From the NCBI GenBank assembly GCA_021323695.1, contig JAJPKN010000052.1, forward strand, positions 53,070 to 117,069: 64,000 bases of DNA, read 5' to 3'. How positions within the stretch are numbered: the first letter of the stretch is position 1; the number at the start of each line of letters is the position of its first letter. The translations under genes and the position numbers were made by a program. The notes beneath the pieces are model-generated. The model was not told the DNA's origin and ran no database searches. It worked only from the letters and a program-made list of their open reading frames with translations. This document shows positions 24,841 to 34,128 of this stretch, piece after piece. This DNA is from Actinomycetota bacterium (lineage in GTDB: Bacteria; Actinomycetota; Acidimicrobiia; Acidimicrobiales; Palsa-688).

Positions 24841-25182
24841 ATGGCTGCAACCGGACCAGCTCGCCACCAGCTGTACGCTCGCCTGGAGGAGCTCCTGGGC
24901 GCCAAGGAGGCTGCCACTTTGATGGCACACCTGCCGCCAGCCGGCTGGGCCGACGTAGCCACCAAGCGTGACTTGGACGCGCTCGGCGCAGCCACCAAGC
25001 ATGACCTGGACCTGCTCGAAGCCCGCCTGGGCGCTCGGGTCGACCAGGTCAACGCCCGGCTCGACCAGTTGGAAACCCGCCTGTCCGCGCTGCTGTACCG
25101 GGAGCTGCGAGCACAGACATGGCGTTTGCTGGGTGCCCTGGTCGCCCTCGGAGGCGCCTTGGTGGTGGGAGCCCGCCTGTAG
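24841..25182 (+). CDS. Small coiled-coil protein with C-terminal membrane anchor (113 aa)
   Basis: The N-terminal part ([20 protein letters not shown], then [18 protein letters not shown]) is followed by a coiled coil ([22 protein letters not shown] onwards) and a C-terminal membrane helix ([18 protein letters not shown]). Small proteins of this layout are widespread in actinobacteria and resemble the DUF1640/CCDC90 coiled-coil group; function is unknown. The ATG has GAAGGAGGG 4-5 bases upstream. It stands alone between genes on the other strand, so it is probably a single-gene unit. Confidence 0.75.
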   Translation: MAATGPARHQLYARLEELLGAKEAATLMAHLPPAGWADVATKRDLDALGAATKHDLDLLEARLGARVDQVNARLDQLETRLSALLYRELRAQTWRLLGALVALGGALVVGARL

Positions 25183-25272
25183 CGGCCTCGGGGCCTGGCA
25201 GTTGGGGCCCGGGAGTTACGAGCCGGGCCGCCCCTTGTGGCTCCCAGGGGCTGGCCGCCAAGCGGCTGAGCG

Positions 25273-26238
25273 TCAAAACCGCCGGATCTCGGCCGCCGGG
25301 CCCATCACTATGTGCGGGTGAGCGGCGGGCCGCAGCCAGCGGAGCAAGGCGTCCAGGTCCTCGAGGGGTACCGCAACGCAGCCGGCGGTGGGCACGCCCG
25401 TGGTGGCGTGGACGAAGATGGCAGAGCCGGCATAGGCCACCACGGGGTGGGTGTTGTACTCGATGACGGCAAAAGCCGGGTAGGCCGCGGTCTCGGTCCA
25501 CAGGGCCTCGCTGTCCCCGCCAAAGGGCGGAGCTTGGCCGCAAGGCAGGTGCTGGAACCGGTTGTAGGCGGGCGAGGTGGGGTCCTCGTCCCACCAGTCG
25601 CCGCACACCAGGCGGTGGTAGAGCAGCCGCGTGCCCGGGTTGGGGGCGTTGCCGTAGGCCACCGGGCCGATGGCGTAGGTGCCGGTGGGCGTGGTCCCGT
25701 CGCCCTCGCGGTGGTGGCCGGAGAAGCCGTTCCTGCCGATGAAGCCGGGCCAGGGCCCGGCAGCCCGGGCCCAGCAGCGCCCGGAGCGCTGCCACAGGGC
25801 CACGGTGGCGGTCACGTCGGTGGCTACGGCCGCTTCGACGGTGACCAACTGGCTAGCCCCATCGGTGGAGCGGAGCTCGTCGGCCAGGTTGGCCGGGCAA
25901 CCGGAGGCCACCGCGACAGGCGGCCGAGCGGCTTCACCGGCTCCAGCTCTCCCGGCGCTCCCCGGCTCCCCGGCCACAGCCTGGGCCGCTCCCGTCGCCA
26001 GGAGGCCGGCGACGGCCAGGACGCTGGCCACGAGGGCCCCGGTGCCGGCCCGGATAACGAAGGCCCGGCTAACGAAGGCCCTCCGGGGACAGGCCTGCCG
26101 GGCCGGGGCCCCCCTTGGTACAGCCTCCTCCTTCGGTACGGCCGCAGCAGGGCCTCTCGCCTTTCCTTCCTGCCCGTTGCCGGTGCCCCCCGGGCCCTGG
26201 GGCCAGGGGCTACCATGTGCGCTCATCCGGCTCAGCAT
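25273..26238 (-). CDS. L,D-transpeptidase (YkuD)-like secreted protein (about 321 aa)
   Basis: An N-terminal membrane segment or signal (GTGALVASVLAVAGLLATGAAQAV) is followed by a catalytic domain: GFSGHHREGDGTTPTGTYAIG, then AYAGSAIFVHATTGVPTAGCVAV with His and the catalytic Cys of the L,D-transpeptidase fold (a variant of the SHGC motif: here TAGCV). Related enzymes cross-link peptidoglycan or anchor proteins to it. The start is uncertain: ATG at 26238 or 26226 both fit, whereas the longer open frame runs into the divergent peptidase gene. Its 5' end overlaps the 5' end of that M15 gene by about 50 bases if both start choices are right. It probably acts on the cell wall. Confidence 0.78.
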   Translation of the reverse strand: MLSRMSAHGSPWPQGPGGTGNGQEGKARGPAAAVPKEEAVPRGAPARQACPRRAFVSRAFVIRAGTGALVASVLAVAGLLATGAAQAVAGEPGSAGRAGAGEAARPPVAVASGCPANLADELRSTDGASQLVTVEAAVATDVTATVALWQRSGRCWARAAGPWPGFIGRNGFSGHHREGDGTTPTGTYAIGPVAYGNAPNPGTRLLYHRLVCGDWWDEDPTSPAYNRFQHLPCGQAPPFGGDSEALWTETAAYPAFAVIEYNTHPVVAYAGSAIFVHATTGVPTAGCVAVPLEDLDALLRWLRPAAHPHIVMGPAAEIRRF

Positions 26239-26899
26239 TGCTCCCGTTGCCCTCGCCGCGGCCGTGCTCTTGGCTACCGTAGCCGGCGCCCCGGCCAGTG
26301 CCTTGGCTAGCAGCTCCCGGGCCCAGGCGCCCGCCTTCGTCGCCACCTCGCAGCCGGTCAGCGCGGGCCAGCTCCGCTACACCTGGCACCCGGGGTGCCC
26401 GGTCGGCCCGAGCCAGTTGCGCCTGGTTCGCCTGCGGTACTGGGGCTTCGACGACCGGGCCCACATCGGCAGCATCGTCGTGAACGCCAAGGTGGTGGCT
26501 GACGTCACCAAGGTGTTCCGGGACCTGTACGACGAGAGGTTCCCCATCTACCGGATGGTCCCTGAGGACGCGTTCCACGGCAACGACAATGCGGCTGCAG
26601 CCGCTGACGACACCTCCGGGTTCAACTGCCGCTACGTCGTCGCTCCCGGTCCTCGCCGGTGGTCCGTGCACGCCTATGGGGAGGCCATTGACGTGAACGA
26701 CGTCCAGAACCCCTATGTGGACGGGCGCACCATCATCCCGCCCGCGGGGGCGGCCTACCTCGACCGCAGGGACGTGCGCCCGGGTATGGCAGTGCCGGGC
26801 GGGCCGTTGGTCAGGGCCTTTGCCTCCGTCGGCTGGTACTGGGGTGGCCGCTGGGCTGGCTCCCCTGACTACCAGCACTTCTCCCTCACGGGAGGCTGA
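26183..26899 (+). CDS. M15 family D-alanyl-D-alanine carboxypeptidase-like protein (about 238 aa)
   Basis: A signal peptide (LIRLSIAPVALAAAVLLATV) leads into a zinc peptidase of the VanY/M15 type. RWSVHAYGEAIDVN gives the HxxxxxxD zinc ligands, and SPDYQHFSLTGG supplies the third, C-terminal His. SGFNCRYVV and VFRDLYDERFPIYRMV are typical of the M15_4 subgroup. Such enzymes trim the peptide stems of peptidoglycan. No ATG is available; GTG at 26183 is the best start because it keeps the arginine before the hydrophobic core of the signal, but GTG at 26264 is an alternative. It is divergent from the L,D-transpeptidase-like gene, and together they look like a cell-wall remodelling pair. Confidence 0.85.
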   Translation: MPPGPWGQGLPCALIRLSIAPVALAAAVLLATVAGAPASALASSSRAQAPAFVATSQPVSAGQLRYTWHPGCPVGPSQLRLVRLRYWGFDDRAHIGSIVVNAKVVADVTKVFRDLYDERFPIYRMVPEDAFHGNDNAAAAADDTSGFNCRYVVAPGPRRWSVHAYGEAIDVNDVQNPYVDGRTIIPPAGAAYLDRRDVRPGMAVPGGPLVRAFASVGWYWGGRWAGSPDYQHFSLTGG

Positions 26900-27018
26900 G
26901 GCCGCCAAGGCCCACCGCCCGGCCGGCCGGCTCAGGAGGTGGGCCCGCCGTCCCCCGGCTGCAGCCTGGGCTCGCCGGCCGCCGCTCGCCGGCCGCCGGT
27001 TACAGCCCCGGTTACAGC

Positions 27019-30000
27019 TCAGGGGAGCTGGGCTAGGTACGTGGTCGTGCTGCCGCCCGTGAGCTGGGCGGTGAGCCGGGCCGTGAGCCGCCGGTGCTGG
27101 CTGAGCAGCTTGTGGCCGGCCGCGCTCGGGTACAAGGCGACGACCTTGGCCAGGCTGGCGCCGATGAGGAAGCTGGCCCGAGCCAGGACGAGGCCCCCAG
27201 GCCGGGGGAGCGCCAGGGTAGCGGTGCCCCGGCAGGCCACGGCCGGGCCGCAGCGCAGGGTCACCAAGACCTGGGCGCCGTGCAGGGCCACCTGGGGCTG
27301 GGGGCCGACCAGCCGTGGCACGTTGGCAACCAGGAGGTCGACGGGCGAGCGGGAGCGGAGGGCCAGCTTGCCGGCCACCCGCAGGCGTCCGACCGCCTTC
27401 AGCCCTTTGGGCGTGAGCTCATAGGCCGTGTCGCCTGGGTGGGCGCCTGGGGCGGTGACGGTGATGGCGAGGGGCTTGGCCGACTTGGGGGACGAGCCGT
27501 TGGGCGCGGCCCACGACAGGGCGAAAGAAAGGAGGTAGGACTGGCCGGCCGGGAGCTTACGAGAGAGCGGGCCGGTGTTGCGTACCGGCGCCATCAGCAC
27601 GGTGGTGCCCGGGGGGAGGGCACCTTTGGGCACACAGACCGTGACCTTGAGCTTCCTGGTGCTGAAGCCGGCACAGCCGCCCGACGGGCCCAGGGTGGTT
27701 GTCTTGGGGGCGGCGTAAACGGTACGGGCCCAGGTGGGGACGGGCAGGGGCTTGGCCCCCGTGGCCCCGGTGGCCACTGTTGTGGTGGGCGCCTTGGCCG
27801 TAGTGGTCGTCGTGGCCGAGGTTGCTGCCTCGACGACCTCGCCGAAGGAGTTGGAGCTGGAGCCGGAGAAGAAGCTGTCGCCCGAGTAGGTAGCCACCAC
27901 GTCGTGCAACCCCGGCGCGTCGTAGGACAGCCGGCAGGTCACGGCGGAGGTTGAGGTGATGAAGGGGAGCGCTGAACAGGCGGCTATAGGTAAGCCGTTG
28001 TCGGTGAACTGTACGGTGCCGGCCCCGGGGCCCGGGGTGACGGTGGCAGTGAAGGTCACTGGCTGGCCGACGGTGACTGGGTTGGGCGTCGCCATGAGCA
28101 CGGTGGTCGTGGGGGTGGCGCCCCCCGGTACGCCCCCGCCCAGGGGCCCGCCACCTCCGGCTGTCGTCGTGGACGTGGTGGACGAGGCCGTCGTGGTCGT
28201 CGGTGGGCTGGTCACCTGCACCTGGGGGCTGGTGACCAGGGGGGTTAGGGTGCCCGAAGGCGTTGACGCCTCTTCGGCGCTGAAGGTGCTGGTACCCGCG
28301 GACGTGGGTGCCGTGGCGTTGGCGTAGTCGAAGCTGCAGCTTTGCCCTCCGGGCAGCGAGAGGTTGCCGATGCTGACCACGCTGGCGCTGGCCGACACGG
28401 TGGCACCCGTGCAGGAGGCGAGCGACACGTAGCCGGCGCCAGCCGGGCTCGTGGCCTGGGGCGGGCTCCAGCCGCTGGGGATGCTGAGCTGCAGGTCGCC
28501 GGCTTCCGTGCCGCCGGTGGCGGCGGTGTAGACGAACTCGAGCGTGTTGCCGGTGGAGCCCGAGACGACCGACGACGGGGCTACGCTGAGCGCCCCCGAA
28601 CCGTCAGCCGCGCTCTGGGTGGGGGTGAGCGCCCACACGCCCCGGCCGTGGGTGGCAGCCAGCACCGTGCCGTTGGGCGTGACGGTGAGCCCGATGACCT
28701 GGACGTGCGGCAGGCCGGCACCCAGTGGCAACCAGCTCGTGGAGGCCCCGTCGAGGGAGGTCGCCTCGAACACGCCGACGTCGGTGGCCGCCAGGTACAC
28801 ACCGTTGTCGAAGACGACGGAGTTGGCCGAGGCGCCGGTGGGCAGGTTGCCGGTCACGTCGGTGACCGTGGGCGAGGAGCTGTTGGCCCCGGTTATGTAC
28901 AGGACCACCGGCGTCGTGAAAGTGGTCTGGGTGTTGCCGATGCCCGTCCCGGCGCTTTCGCTCACCAAGATGTCAGCCGGGTTGGACGGGTCGACGTCGA
29001 TGTGGGTGACCCACCCGGGTGAGGCGCCCGCGGGGAGGTTGAGCGTCGTGAACGTCGGGGAGCTGGAGGTGGCGTCCGTGGAGTACTGGAGGGTGCCGTC
29101 GTCGTAGCCCGCGTACACGTCGGCCGAGCTGGAGGGGCTCACCGCGATGGCGGACACCGGCTGGGGGGTGGCGGCGGTGTCCGAGGTGAGCTGGCGCCAC
29201 GAGACCTTGGCGGCTTGCGTCTGCCACAGGTAGTGGCCGCCGTAATAGACCGTCGGGTTGTCGGGCTGGGCCGGGTTGGCCACGATGGCCATGGGCGGCA
29301 CGAAGTTGGCGCCGCTGTCATTAGGGGTGATGTCGGTCACGCCGGTCTGGGAGATGACGTACAGGGCTTCGTCGGCTTCACCGAACATCTGGTTTTGGTC
29401 TTCGGGGTTGATGGCGCTGTAGCCGCCGTCCCCGGTTAGCTCCTCCGTCCAGGCGCTGGGGCCGCCTGAGGTGCCCGAGGTGCTGAGGCTGGTGCCGTTG
29501 TCCTGGGCACCGCCCAGGATCTGGGCACCGTTGCCGTACTGGCCGAGGTCCTCGTAGAACTGGGTTATGTCGAGGTTGGTGTTCAAGTTGGCATAGGCGC
29601 TGTTGCTCACCGAGCCCAAGCTGCCGGTGGCGCTGTCCACGCTGTCCAAGTCGCTGGCCGGCAGTTCCCAGACGCCTCCGTCGTTGCCGAGGAACAAGTC
29701 GCCGCCCTGGTCGAAGGCCAGGGCGTGGAAGTCAGGGTGGAACGAGTTGGGAGGGTTCTGGCCGGCCTGGCAGGTGGCATAAGAGCTGGCCGGAGGGGCG
29801 CAGAAGAACGGCTCGGAGTTGAGGTTGGCCCAAGTGCTCCCCCCGTCGGTGCTCACCAGCGCGGTTATGCCGGCCACTACCACCGTGGTGGGGTTGGCCG
29901 GGTCCACTGCCACCACGTTGTCGTAGAAGCTTTGGTCGGCCGTGGGGTTGCCGTCCGGGCCGGTGCCACTGTCGCTGTTGGCGCCGTAGTAGGCGTAGGT

Positions 30001-31158
30001 GGAGGAGGTGAAATAAGGCACGCTGAGCTGGGACCAGCTCGACCCCCCGTTGGACGACTTGTAAAGGCCCTGGTACTGGCCGGTGCCGGTGCTCGGGTCG
30101 TAGCTGCCGACTGACGCGTAAAGGGTCACGTTGGAGTTGGTGGGCGCCGGGGAGATGGCCAGGGCCACCTCCGGGCCGAAGGCGGTGATGCCGGAGCCGA
30201 TCGTCGTTGCCGGCACTGTGGACCAGCTCCCGAGGTCGGTGCCGTTGAAGGTCGCCTCCTCGATGCCCACGCCGTCCACCGCCACCCAGGCCTCGGGCGT
30301 CGACGACCCAAGGTTGACCACGACCGAGCTCACCGGGCCCTCCTGCCACCCCGTGCCCGTCTCAGGGGCCCAGCTCTGGCCGCCGTCGGTCGACTCGTAC
30401 AAGTTCCCCGCGCTACCGGGGCCCTGGGTGCCGACCAGGACCACCTTGGAGCTCAACCAGGCGATGCTGGAGATGTCCTGGCCGGTGAAGGTGCCCTGAG
30501 GGTTCACCATCGACCAGGTGCTCCCACCGTCGGTGGACTCCAAGATGCCCAGGCCCGGGTAGCAGTCACCGCAGCCGTTGGCCTCGCCGGTGCCGGCGAA
30601 CACCGTCCCGCTGGCAAAAGGGTCCTCGGCCAGCGTGCCGATGGCCAAGTCGGCCTGGCCGTCGGTGAGCGGGGCCCAGGACGTGCTGGTACCGTTGAGC
30701 TGCGCCTCCCAGACGCCCCCGCCGGCCGAGCCGAGGAAGACGGTGACCGGGTTACTGCCAGTGACGGCGAGGCCGGTGACCCGGCCGGAGTTGTCGCCCC
30801 CGTAGTAGCTGTTGGTGACCGGTGCCGGCCCCAGGGCGTGCCAGGTCTGGCCGGCGAAGTTGGCGTTGGCCGGTGCCGCTTGAGCCAGGGGGCGGGGATG
30901 GTCGGCCAAGGACGCGGCCGCGGCGCGAGCCTGGGCATAAAGCTGGGCGGCCTGCTGCGGGGTGCCTGCCCCAGCCCGCTGGGCCTGTAGGTAGGCGTCG
31001 GCGGCGGTGGGGTCAAGGGGGACCAGGAGCTGGTGGGCGGCGGTTGCCGGCGACGACGACCCGGTGGGCAGCGCCGGGGCCGGGCTGCCCCCCAGGGCGG
31101 CGGTGGGCAGGAGCAGGGCGACGGCAGCGTAGAGGGGCACGGCTCTTGCCGGTTTCAA
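27019..31158 (-). CDS. Very large secreted BNR/Asp-box beta-propeller protein with Ig-like domain (about 1379 aa)
   Basis: A signal peptide (VPLYAAVALLLPTAALGG) is followed by a long region built of propeller blades carrying four Asp-box/BNR motifs: ESTDGGSTW, ESTDGGQSW, KSSNGGSSW and VSTDGGSTW. A conserved propeller end (GTVLAATHGRGVWAL) is seen around residue 840. Thr/Ser-rich linkers separate an Ig-like domain (TTTVLMATPNPVTVGQPVTF onwards) and a C-terminal beta domain of about 230 residues. This layout resembles sortilin/VPS10-type and sialidase-like propeller proteins on cell surfaces. No catalytic residues can be assigned. TTG at 31158 is preferred because AGAAGGGGGG lies 6-7 bases before it; ATG at 31194 is the alternative. 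It is a single gene facing the divergent coiled-coil/GT4 pair. Confidence 0.8.
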   Translation of the reverse strand: MKPARAVPLYAAVALLLPTAALGGSPAPALPTGSSSPATAAHQLLVPLDPTAADAYLQAQRAGAGTPQQAAQLYAQARAAAASLADHPRPLAQAAPANANFAGQTWHALGPAPVTNSYYGGDNSGRVTGLAVTGSNPVTVFLGSAGGGVWEAQLNGTSTSWAPLTDGQADLAIGTLAEDPFASGTVFAGTGEANGCGDCYPGLGILESTDGGSTWSMVNPQGTFTGQDISSIAWLSSKVVLVGTQGPGSAGNLYESTDGGQSWAPETGTGWQEGPVSSVVVNLGSSTPEAWVAVDGVGIEEATFNGTDLGSWSTVPATTIGSGITAFGPEVALAISPAPTNSNVTLYASVGSYDPSTGTGQYQGLYKSSNGGSSWSQLSVPYFTSSTYAYYGANSDSGTGPDGNPTADQSFYDNVVAVDPANPTTVVVAGITALVSTDGGSTWANLNSEPFFCAPPASSYATCQAGQNPPNSFHPDFHALAFDQGGDLFLGNDGGVWELPASDLDSVDSATGSLGSVSNSAYANLNTNLDITQFYEDLGQYGNGAQILGGAQDNGTSLSTSGTSGGPSAWTEELTGDGGYSAINPEDQNQMFGEADEALYVISQTGVTDITPNDSGANFVPPMAIVANPAQPDNPTVYYGGHYLWQTQAAKVSWRQLTSDTAATPQPVSAIAVSPSSSADVYAGYDDGTLQYSTDATSSSPTFTTLNLPAGASPGWVTHIDVDPSNPADILVSESAGTGIGNTQTTFTTPVVLYITGANSSSPTVTDVTGNLPTGASANSVVFDNGVYLAATDVGVFEATSLDGASTSWLPLGAGLPHVQVIGLTVTPNGTVLAATHGRGVWALTPTQSAADGSGALSVAPSSVVSGSTGNTLEFVYTAATGGTEAGDLQLSIPSGWSPPQATSPAGAGYVSLASCTGATVSASASVVSIGNLSLPGGQSCSFDYANATAPTSAGTSTFSAEEASTPSGTLTPLVTSPQVQVTSPPTTTTASSTTSTTTAGGGGPLGGGVPGGATPTTTVLMATPNPVTVGQPVTFTATVTPGPGAGTVQFTDNGLPIAACSALPFITSTSAVTCRLSYDAPGLHDVVATYSGDSFFSGSSSNSFGEVVEAATSATTTTTAKAPTTTVATGATGAKPLPVPTWARTVYAAPKTTTLGPSGGCAGFSTRKLKVTVCVPKGALPPGTTVLMAPVRNTGPLSRKLPAGQSYLLSFALSWAAPNGSSPKSAKPLAITVTAPGAHPGDTAYELTPKGLKAVGRLRVAGKLALRSRSPVDLLVANVPRLVGPQPQVALHGAQVLVTLRCGPAVACRGTATLALPRPGGLVLARASFLIGASLAKVVALYPSAAGHKLLSQHRRLTARLTAQLTGGSTTTYLAQLP

Positions 31159-31263
31159 CGTGGCCCCCCCTTCTGGGTACCAGTAAGGGCTCATTGGGTA
31201 GACCTAGCAGGCAAAATAGCGCTTCCGACGGGTGGGGCCCATTATGGCCGGGAGGCCACCCGC

Positions 31264-31269
31264 TAACCT
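31264..31269 (+). promoter_or_regulatory. -10 box TAACCT for the coiled-coil/GT4 pair
   Basis: TAACCT ends 8 bases before the ATG at 31278 with no ribosome binding site between. This is the same leaderless pattern as at many other genes here. Confidence 0.45.
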
Positions 31270-31277
31270 CTGGTCGT

Positions 31278-31922
31278 ATGCCCGCCGCTCGAGCAGAGGC
31301 CCCTCAGCGTGACCTCACCCCAGCCGACGCCGCCTACCTCGACAAGGTACGCCGGGCCACCAGCCGCCTGGCGACGCGCGAGGTGGCGCCCGACGATGTC
31401 CGAGCCGCCCTGCAAGCAGCTCGCGACGTGGCCAGCTTCAACGTCGAAGTGCCCACCGCCAGCCCTCACCGGGAGGTCCAGCTGGCCAAGCAGGCGGTCA
31501 AGCGAGCAGCTGCCTGGTACCTGCGCTACCTGGCCGAGCAGGTCAACGCCTTTGCCGGCGCGGCTGTGCGGCTGGGCGAGGCCCTGGTCAACCGGCTGGA
31601 GTCGGCCGAGGCCACCCTGGCCGAGCTGACCGCCCGGGTCCAGGCCCTGGAGGGCCGGGCCCAGCCCTCAGCCCGGCTGGCCGCCGGGGCCACGCCGGCC
31701 TCGGCCGAAGTGGCCCAGCCCTCAGCCCGGCAGCGTTCTGCCCGGCCGCCCTCAGCCCGGTCGGCCAAGCCGGCAGCTACCCAGCCCAAGCCGGCTCAGC
31801 CGGCAGCTACCCCGGCTGCTGGCACCGGGCGCGTCCGGGCCAAGGCCCCGGGCGCGGCCCGAGCCAAGGCCCCGGCCCCGCGGCCAGCCAGGCGGGGCGC
31901 AGGACAAGGCGGGGCGCATTGA
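31278..31922 (+). CDS. Coiled-coil protein with Ala/Pro/Lys-rich tail, unknown function (214 aa)
   Basis: Not recognised. Residues 1-130 are helical and include a coiled coil (LGEALVNRLESAEATLAELT and ARVQALEG). The last 85 residues are a basic, low-complexity Ala/Pro/Lys/Arg tail with repeats of QPSARxA and ARAKAPxA, resembling histone-H1-like tails, so nucleic-acid or polyanion binding is conceivable. The stop overlaps the TTG start of the glycosyltransferase by 4 bases, so the two proteins are made together. The open frame extends upstream antisense to the BNR gene, but the ATG at 31278 fits the promoter. Confidence 0.7.
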   Translation: MPAARAEAPQRDLTPADAAYLDKVRRATSRLATREVAPDDVRAALQAARDVASFNVEVPTASPHREVQLAKQAVKRAAAWYLRYLAEQVNAFAGAAVRLGEALVNRLESAEATLAELTARVQALEGRAQPSARLAAGATPASAEVAQPSARQRSARPPSARSAKPAATQPKPAQPAATPAAGTGRVRAKAPGAARAKAPAPRPARRGAGQGGAH

Positions 31923-33022
31923 GGGTCGACCAGTACATCCCGACCTTCGCCCCCCACGACGCCATCGGCAACCACACCCTCCAGGTGCGCCGGGCGCTGC
32001 GGGAAGCCGGCTACAGCTCCGACATCTGGGCCGAGAACGCCTTGCCGCCCCTGCAGCACGAGTGCCGGCCCTACCTGGAAGACGTCCGCCACCACGGGGA
32101 GGACCGGCTGCTGGTCTACCAGGCGTCGACCAGCTCGCCCATGGCCGCCTGGCTCACCACCCGGGCACGGCGGGGCGAGGAGCTGCTCTCCGACTACCAC
32201 AACATCACCCCCCACCGCTACTTCGAGCGCTGGGAACCGGCGGCCGCCCAGTCGATGGCCCAGGCCCGCCAGGAGCTGGAGATGATGGCCCCGGTAGTGA
32301 GCCTGGCCCTGGCCGACTCCGCCTACAACGAGGCCGAGCTGCGCGAGCTGGGCTACCGCAACACCACGGTGTGCCCGCTATTGGTCGACCTGGACGAGTA
32401 CCACCGCCCACCCGACCCGGCCACCTTGGAGCGGCTCCAACGGCGCCGGGGGGCCCCGGGAGCGGGGGCGCAGTGGCTGTTCGTGGGGCGGGTGGCCCCG
32501 AACAAGTGCCAGCACGACGTGATCGGGGCGTTCGCCGCCTACCGGCGCCTCTTCGACCCCGGGGCACGGCTCACCCTGGTCGGTGGGGCCACCTCTGTCC
32601 AGTACCTGAGGGCGCTGGAGCGGTTGTGCGCCGAGCTGGAGCTGGGCGACAGCGTCGAGCTGCTGGGCACGCTGGCCGACGCGGAGCTGCTCGCCTACTG
32701 GGCGGTGGCCGACGTGTTCGTCTGCCTGTCCGAGCACGAGGGTTTCTGCATCCCGCTCCTGGAGGCGATGGAGCTGGGCGTGCCCGTGGTGGCCTACGCG
32801 GCGGCCGCCGTCCCCGAGACCCTGGCCGGAGCGGGCCTGCTCTTGGAGGACAAGGGCCCTCTGGTGGTGGCCGAGGCGGTGGACCGGGCCTGCCACCACC
32901 GGCCTACCCGGGCGAGCCTGGTGAAGGCGGGCAAAGCCAGAGCGGCCGAGTTCTCCCTGCCTGTCACCAAAAAGCGCTTCCTCGCCGCCATCGAGGGCTA
33001 CCTCGGCAACATCGCCCACTGA
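31919..33022 (+). CDS. GT4 family glycosyltransferase (367 aa)
   Basis: GT-B retaining glycosyltransferase. The N-terminus VDQYIPTFAPHDAIGNHTLQ and DYHNITPHRYFERW form the acceptor side. QWLFVGRVAPNKCQHDVI begins the donor domain, and EHEGFCIPLLEAMELGVPVV carries the E-x7-E type motif that binds the nucleotide sugar. Length is normal. The TTG start overlaps the stop of the coiled-coil gene (CATTGA). It belongs to the group of GT4 enzymes in this half of the window; the acceptor is unknown, probably a surface glycan. Confidence 0.92.
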   Translation: MRVDQYIPTFAPHDAIGNHTLQVRRALREAGYSSDIWAENALPPLQHECRPYLEDVRHHGEDRLLVYQASTSSPMAAWLTTRARRGEELLSDYHNITPHRYFERWEPAAAQSMAQARQELEMMAPVVSLALADSAYNEAELRELGYRNTTVCPLLVDLDEYHRPPDPATLERLQRRRGAPGAGAQWLFVGRVAPNKCQHDVIGAFAAYRRLFDPGARLTLVGGATSVQYLRALERLCAELELGDSVELLGTLADAELLAYWAVADVFVCLSEHEGFCIPLLEAMELGVPVVAYAAAAVPETLAGAGLLLEDKGPLVVAEAVDRACHHRPTRASLVKAGKARAAEFSLPVTKKRFLAAIEGYLGNIAH

Positions 33023-33040
33023 GGCCGCCACGCCGCTTGC

Positions 33041-33394
33041 TCAGCCAGGCCGTACAGTTCCTAGGGGCGCGACCGTGAGGTCGCCCTCCCACCGGGGCAC
33101 CTCTGTACGCTGGACGATCTGTTTCAAGGTGGCAACTTCGGACCTGAGGGCTGCCCGGCCCCTTCGGGTTATGGACACCCAGGTACGCGGCCGGCGGCCT
33201 TCATAGCCCTTGGCGATGCGCACGAGGCCGCCTTTCTCCAAGGCGGCGAGGTGGGTCGTCAGGTTGCCCGGGGTCAGGTCGAGCTCCGACTGCAAGTAGC
33301 GGAACTCGACTCGCTGGGCTTCGTTGGCGATGGCCAAGATGCCCAAACGTGCACGCTGGTGCACGAGGTCGTCCAGCTGGCCGGCGGGGTGCAA
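33041..33394 (-). CDS. Winged-helix transcriptional regulator (117 aa)
   Basis: Small one-domain DNA-binding protein: HQRARLGILAIANEAQRVEF, then the helix-turn-helix YLQSELDLTPGNLTTHLAAL and the wing YEGRRPRTWVSITRRGRAAL. It resembles the ArsR/MarR-like winged-helix group often paired with a membrane protein. TTG at 33394 directly abuts the TGA stop of the upstream membrane-protein gene, giving tight coupling. The operon has a 31-bp inverted repeat in its promoter, which this regulator is the natural candidate to bind (autoregulation, inferred). Confidence 0.85.
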   Translation of the reverse strand: MHPAGQLDDLVHQRARLGILAIANEAQRVEFRYLQSELDLTPGNLTTHLAALEKGGLVRIAKGYEGRRPRTWVSITRRGRAALRSEVATLKQIVQRTEVPRWEGDLTVAPLGTVRPG

Positions 33395-34117
33395 TCAGTG
33401 CCCTCGTTCAGCCAGCCCGAACCACAGGCCGCCAGCTAACAAGACCAGGGCGGCAAGCCCCAAGTTGGGGAGCTCTGCCCAAGCCGCCGGCACAGAGGCC
33501 CCCAACGGCACGGGGAGCAGGTTCTCCAGGTCGTAGAGGTTGACGAGCAGGGCCACGCCCATGAACGCCACGGCGAACGCCACCCGGGTGGTGCTCCGCT
33601 CCAGGTAGGCGAGGGCCAAAAGCCCTATAGCCGCTGCGACCAGCGGCGTAAGGCCATGGCTGGCGAGGTCCCCGCGGGGGTGCAGGAAGGTCACCCAACC
33701 CGGCAGGTGCAACGACGAGGCCGTGGCGGGCGAGGAGGCGAACAAGACGACGAGGAGCAAGAGGCCAACGACAACTGCGGGCAGCACCCGGCCCTGCACA
33801 CCCAGGCGGCGGCCCCGGGCGCGGTAGTAGGCAACCGTGGCCGCGTAAGCGAGGGGCAGCGCGGCCAGCCAGTAGAGGGCAGCCCACTGGCCTCCGTTCG
33901 GCAAGGAGCCGCCCACCGCCCCCACCAGCGGCCCCGTGACCGCCTGGGTAACGGGCCGTTGTGGCGGGGGCCCGTGCAGCACGTACAGCGGGAGAGCGCC
34001 AGCGGTCACCAGCCCCAGCACCCCCAGCGCGGGCCCGAACCCGTGGCGGGCCGCCCGCGCCCTGGCCACAGCGGCCGAGAGTTGGCGCAGCGGCTCGGCA
34101 GACGGGTCGGAGCTCAC
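33395..34117 (-). CDS. Multi-pass membrane protein, partner of the winged-helix regulator (240 aa)
   Basis: About six hydrophobic segments (for example ALGVLGLVTAGALPLYVLHG, VLPAVVVGLLLLVVLFASSP, VAFAVAFMGVALLVNLYDLE) with a short cytoplasmic N-terminus. No known family is recognised. A winged-helix regulator coupled to a small membrane protein is a common actinobacterial pair of unknown physiology, possibly involved in envelope stress. GTG at 34117 follows the -10 box by 11 bases, so the transcript is nearly leaderless. Confidence 0.75.
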   Translation of the reverse strand: MSSDPSAEPLRQLSAAVARARAARHGFGPALGVLGLVTAGALPLYVLHGPPPQRPVTQAVTGPLVGAVGGSLPNGGQWAALYWLAALPLAYAATVAYYRARGRRLGVQGRVLPAVVVGLLLLVVLFASSPATASSLHLPGWVTFLHPRGDLASHGLTPLVAAAIGLLALAYLERSTTRVAFAVAFMGVALLVNLYDLENLLPVPLGASVPAAWAELPNLGLAALVLLAGGLWFGLAERGH

Positions 34118-34128
34118 GACAACATGGT

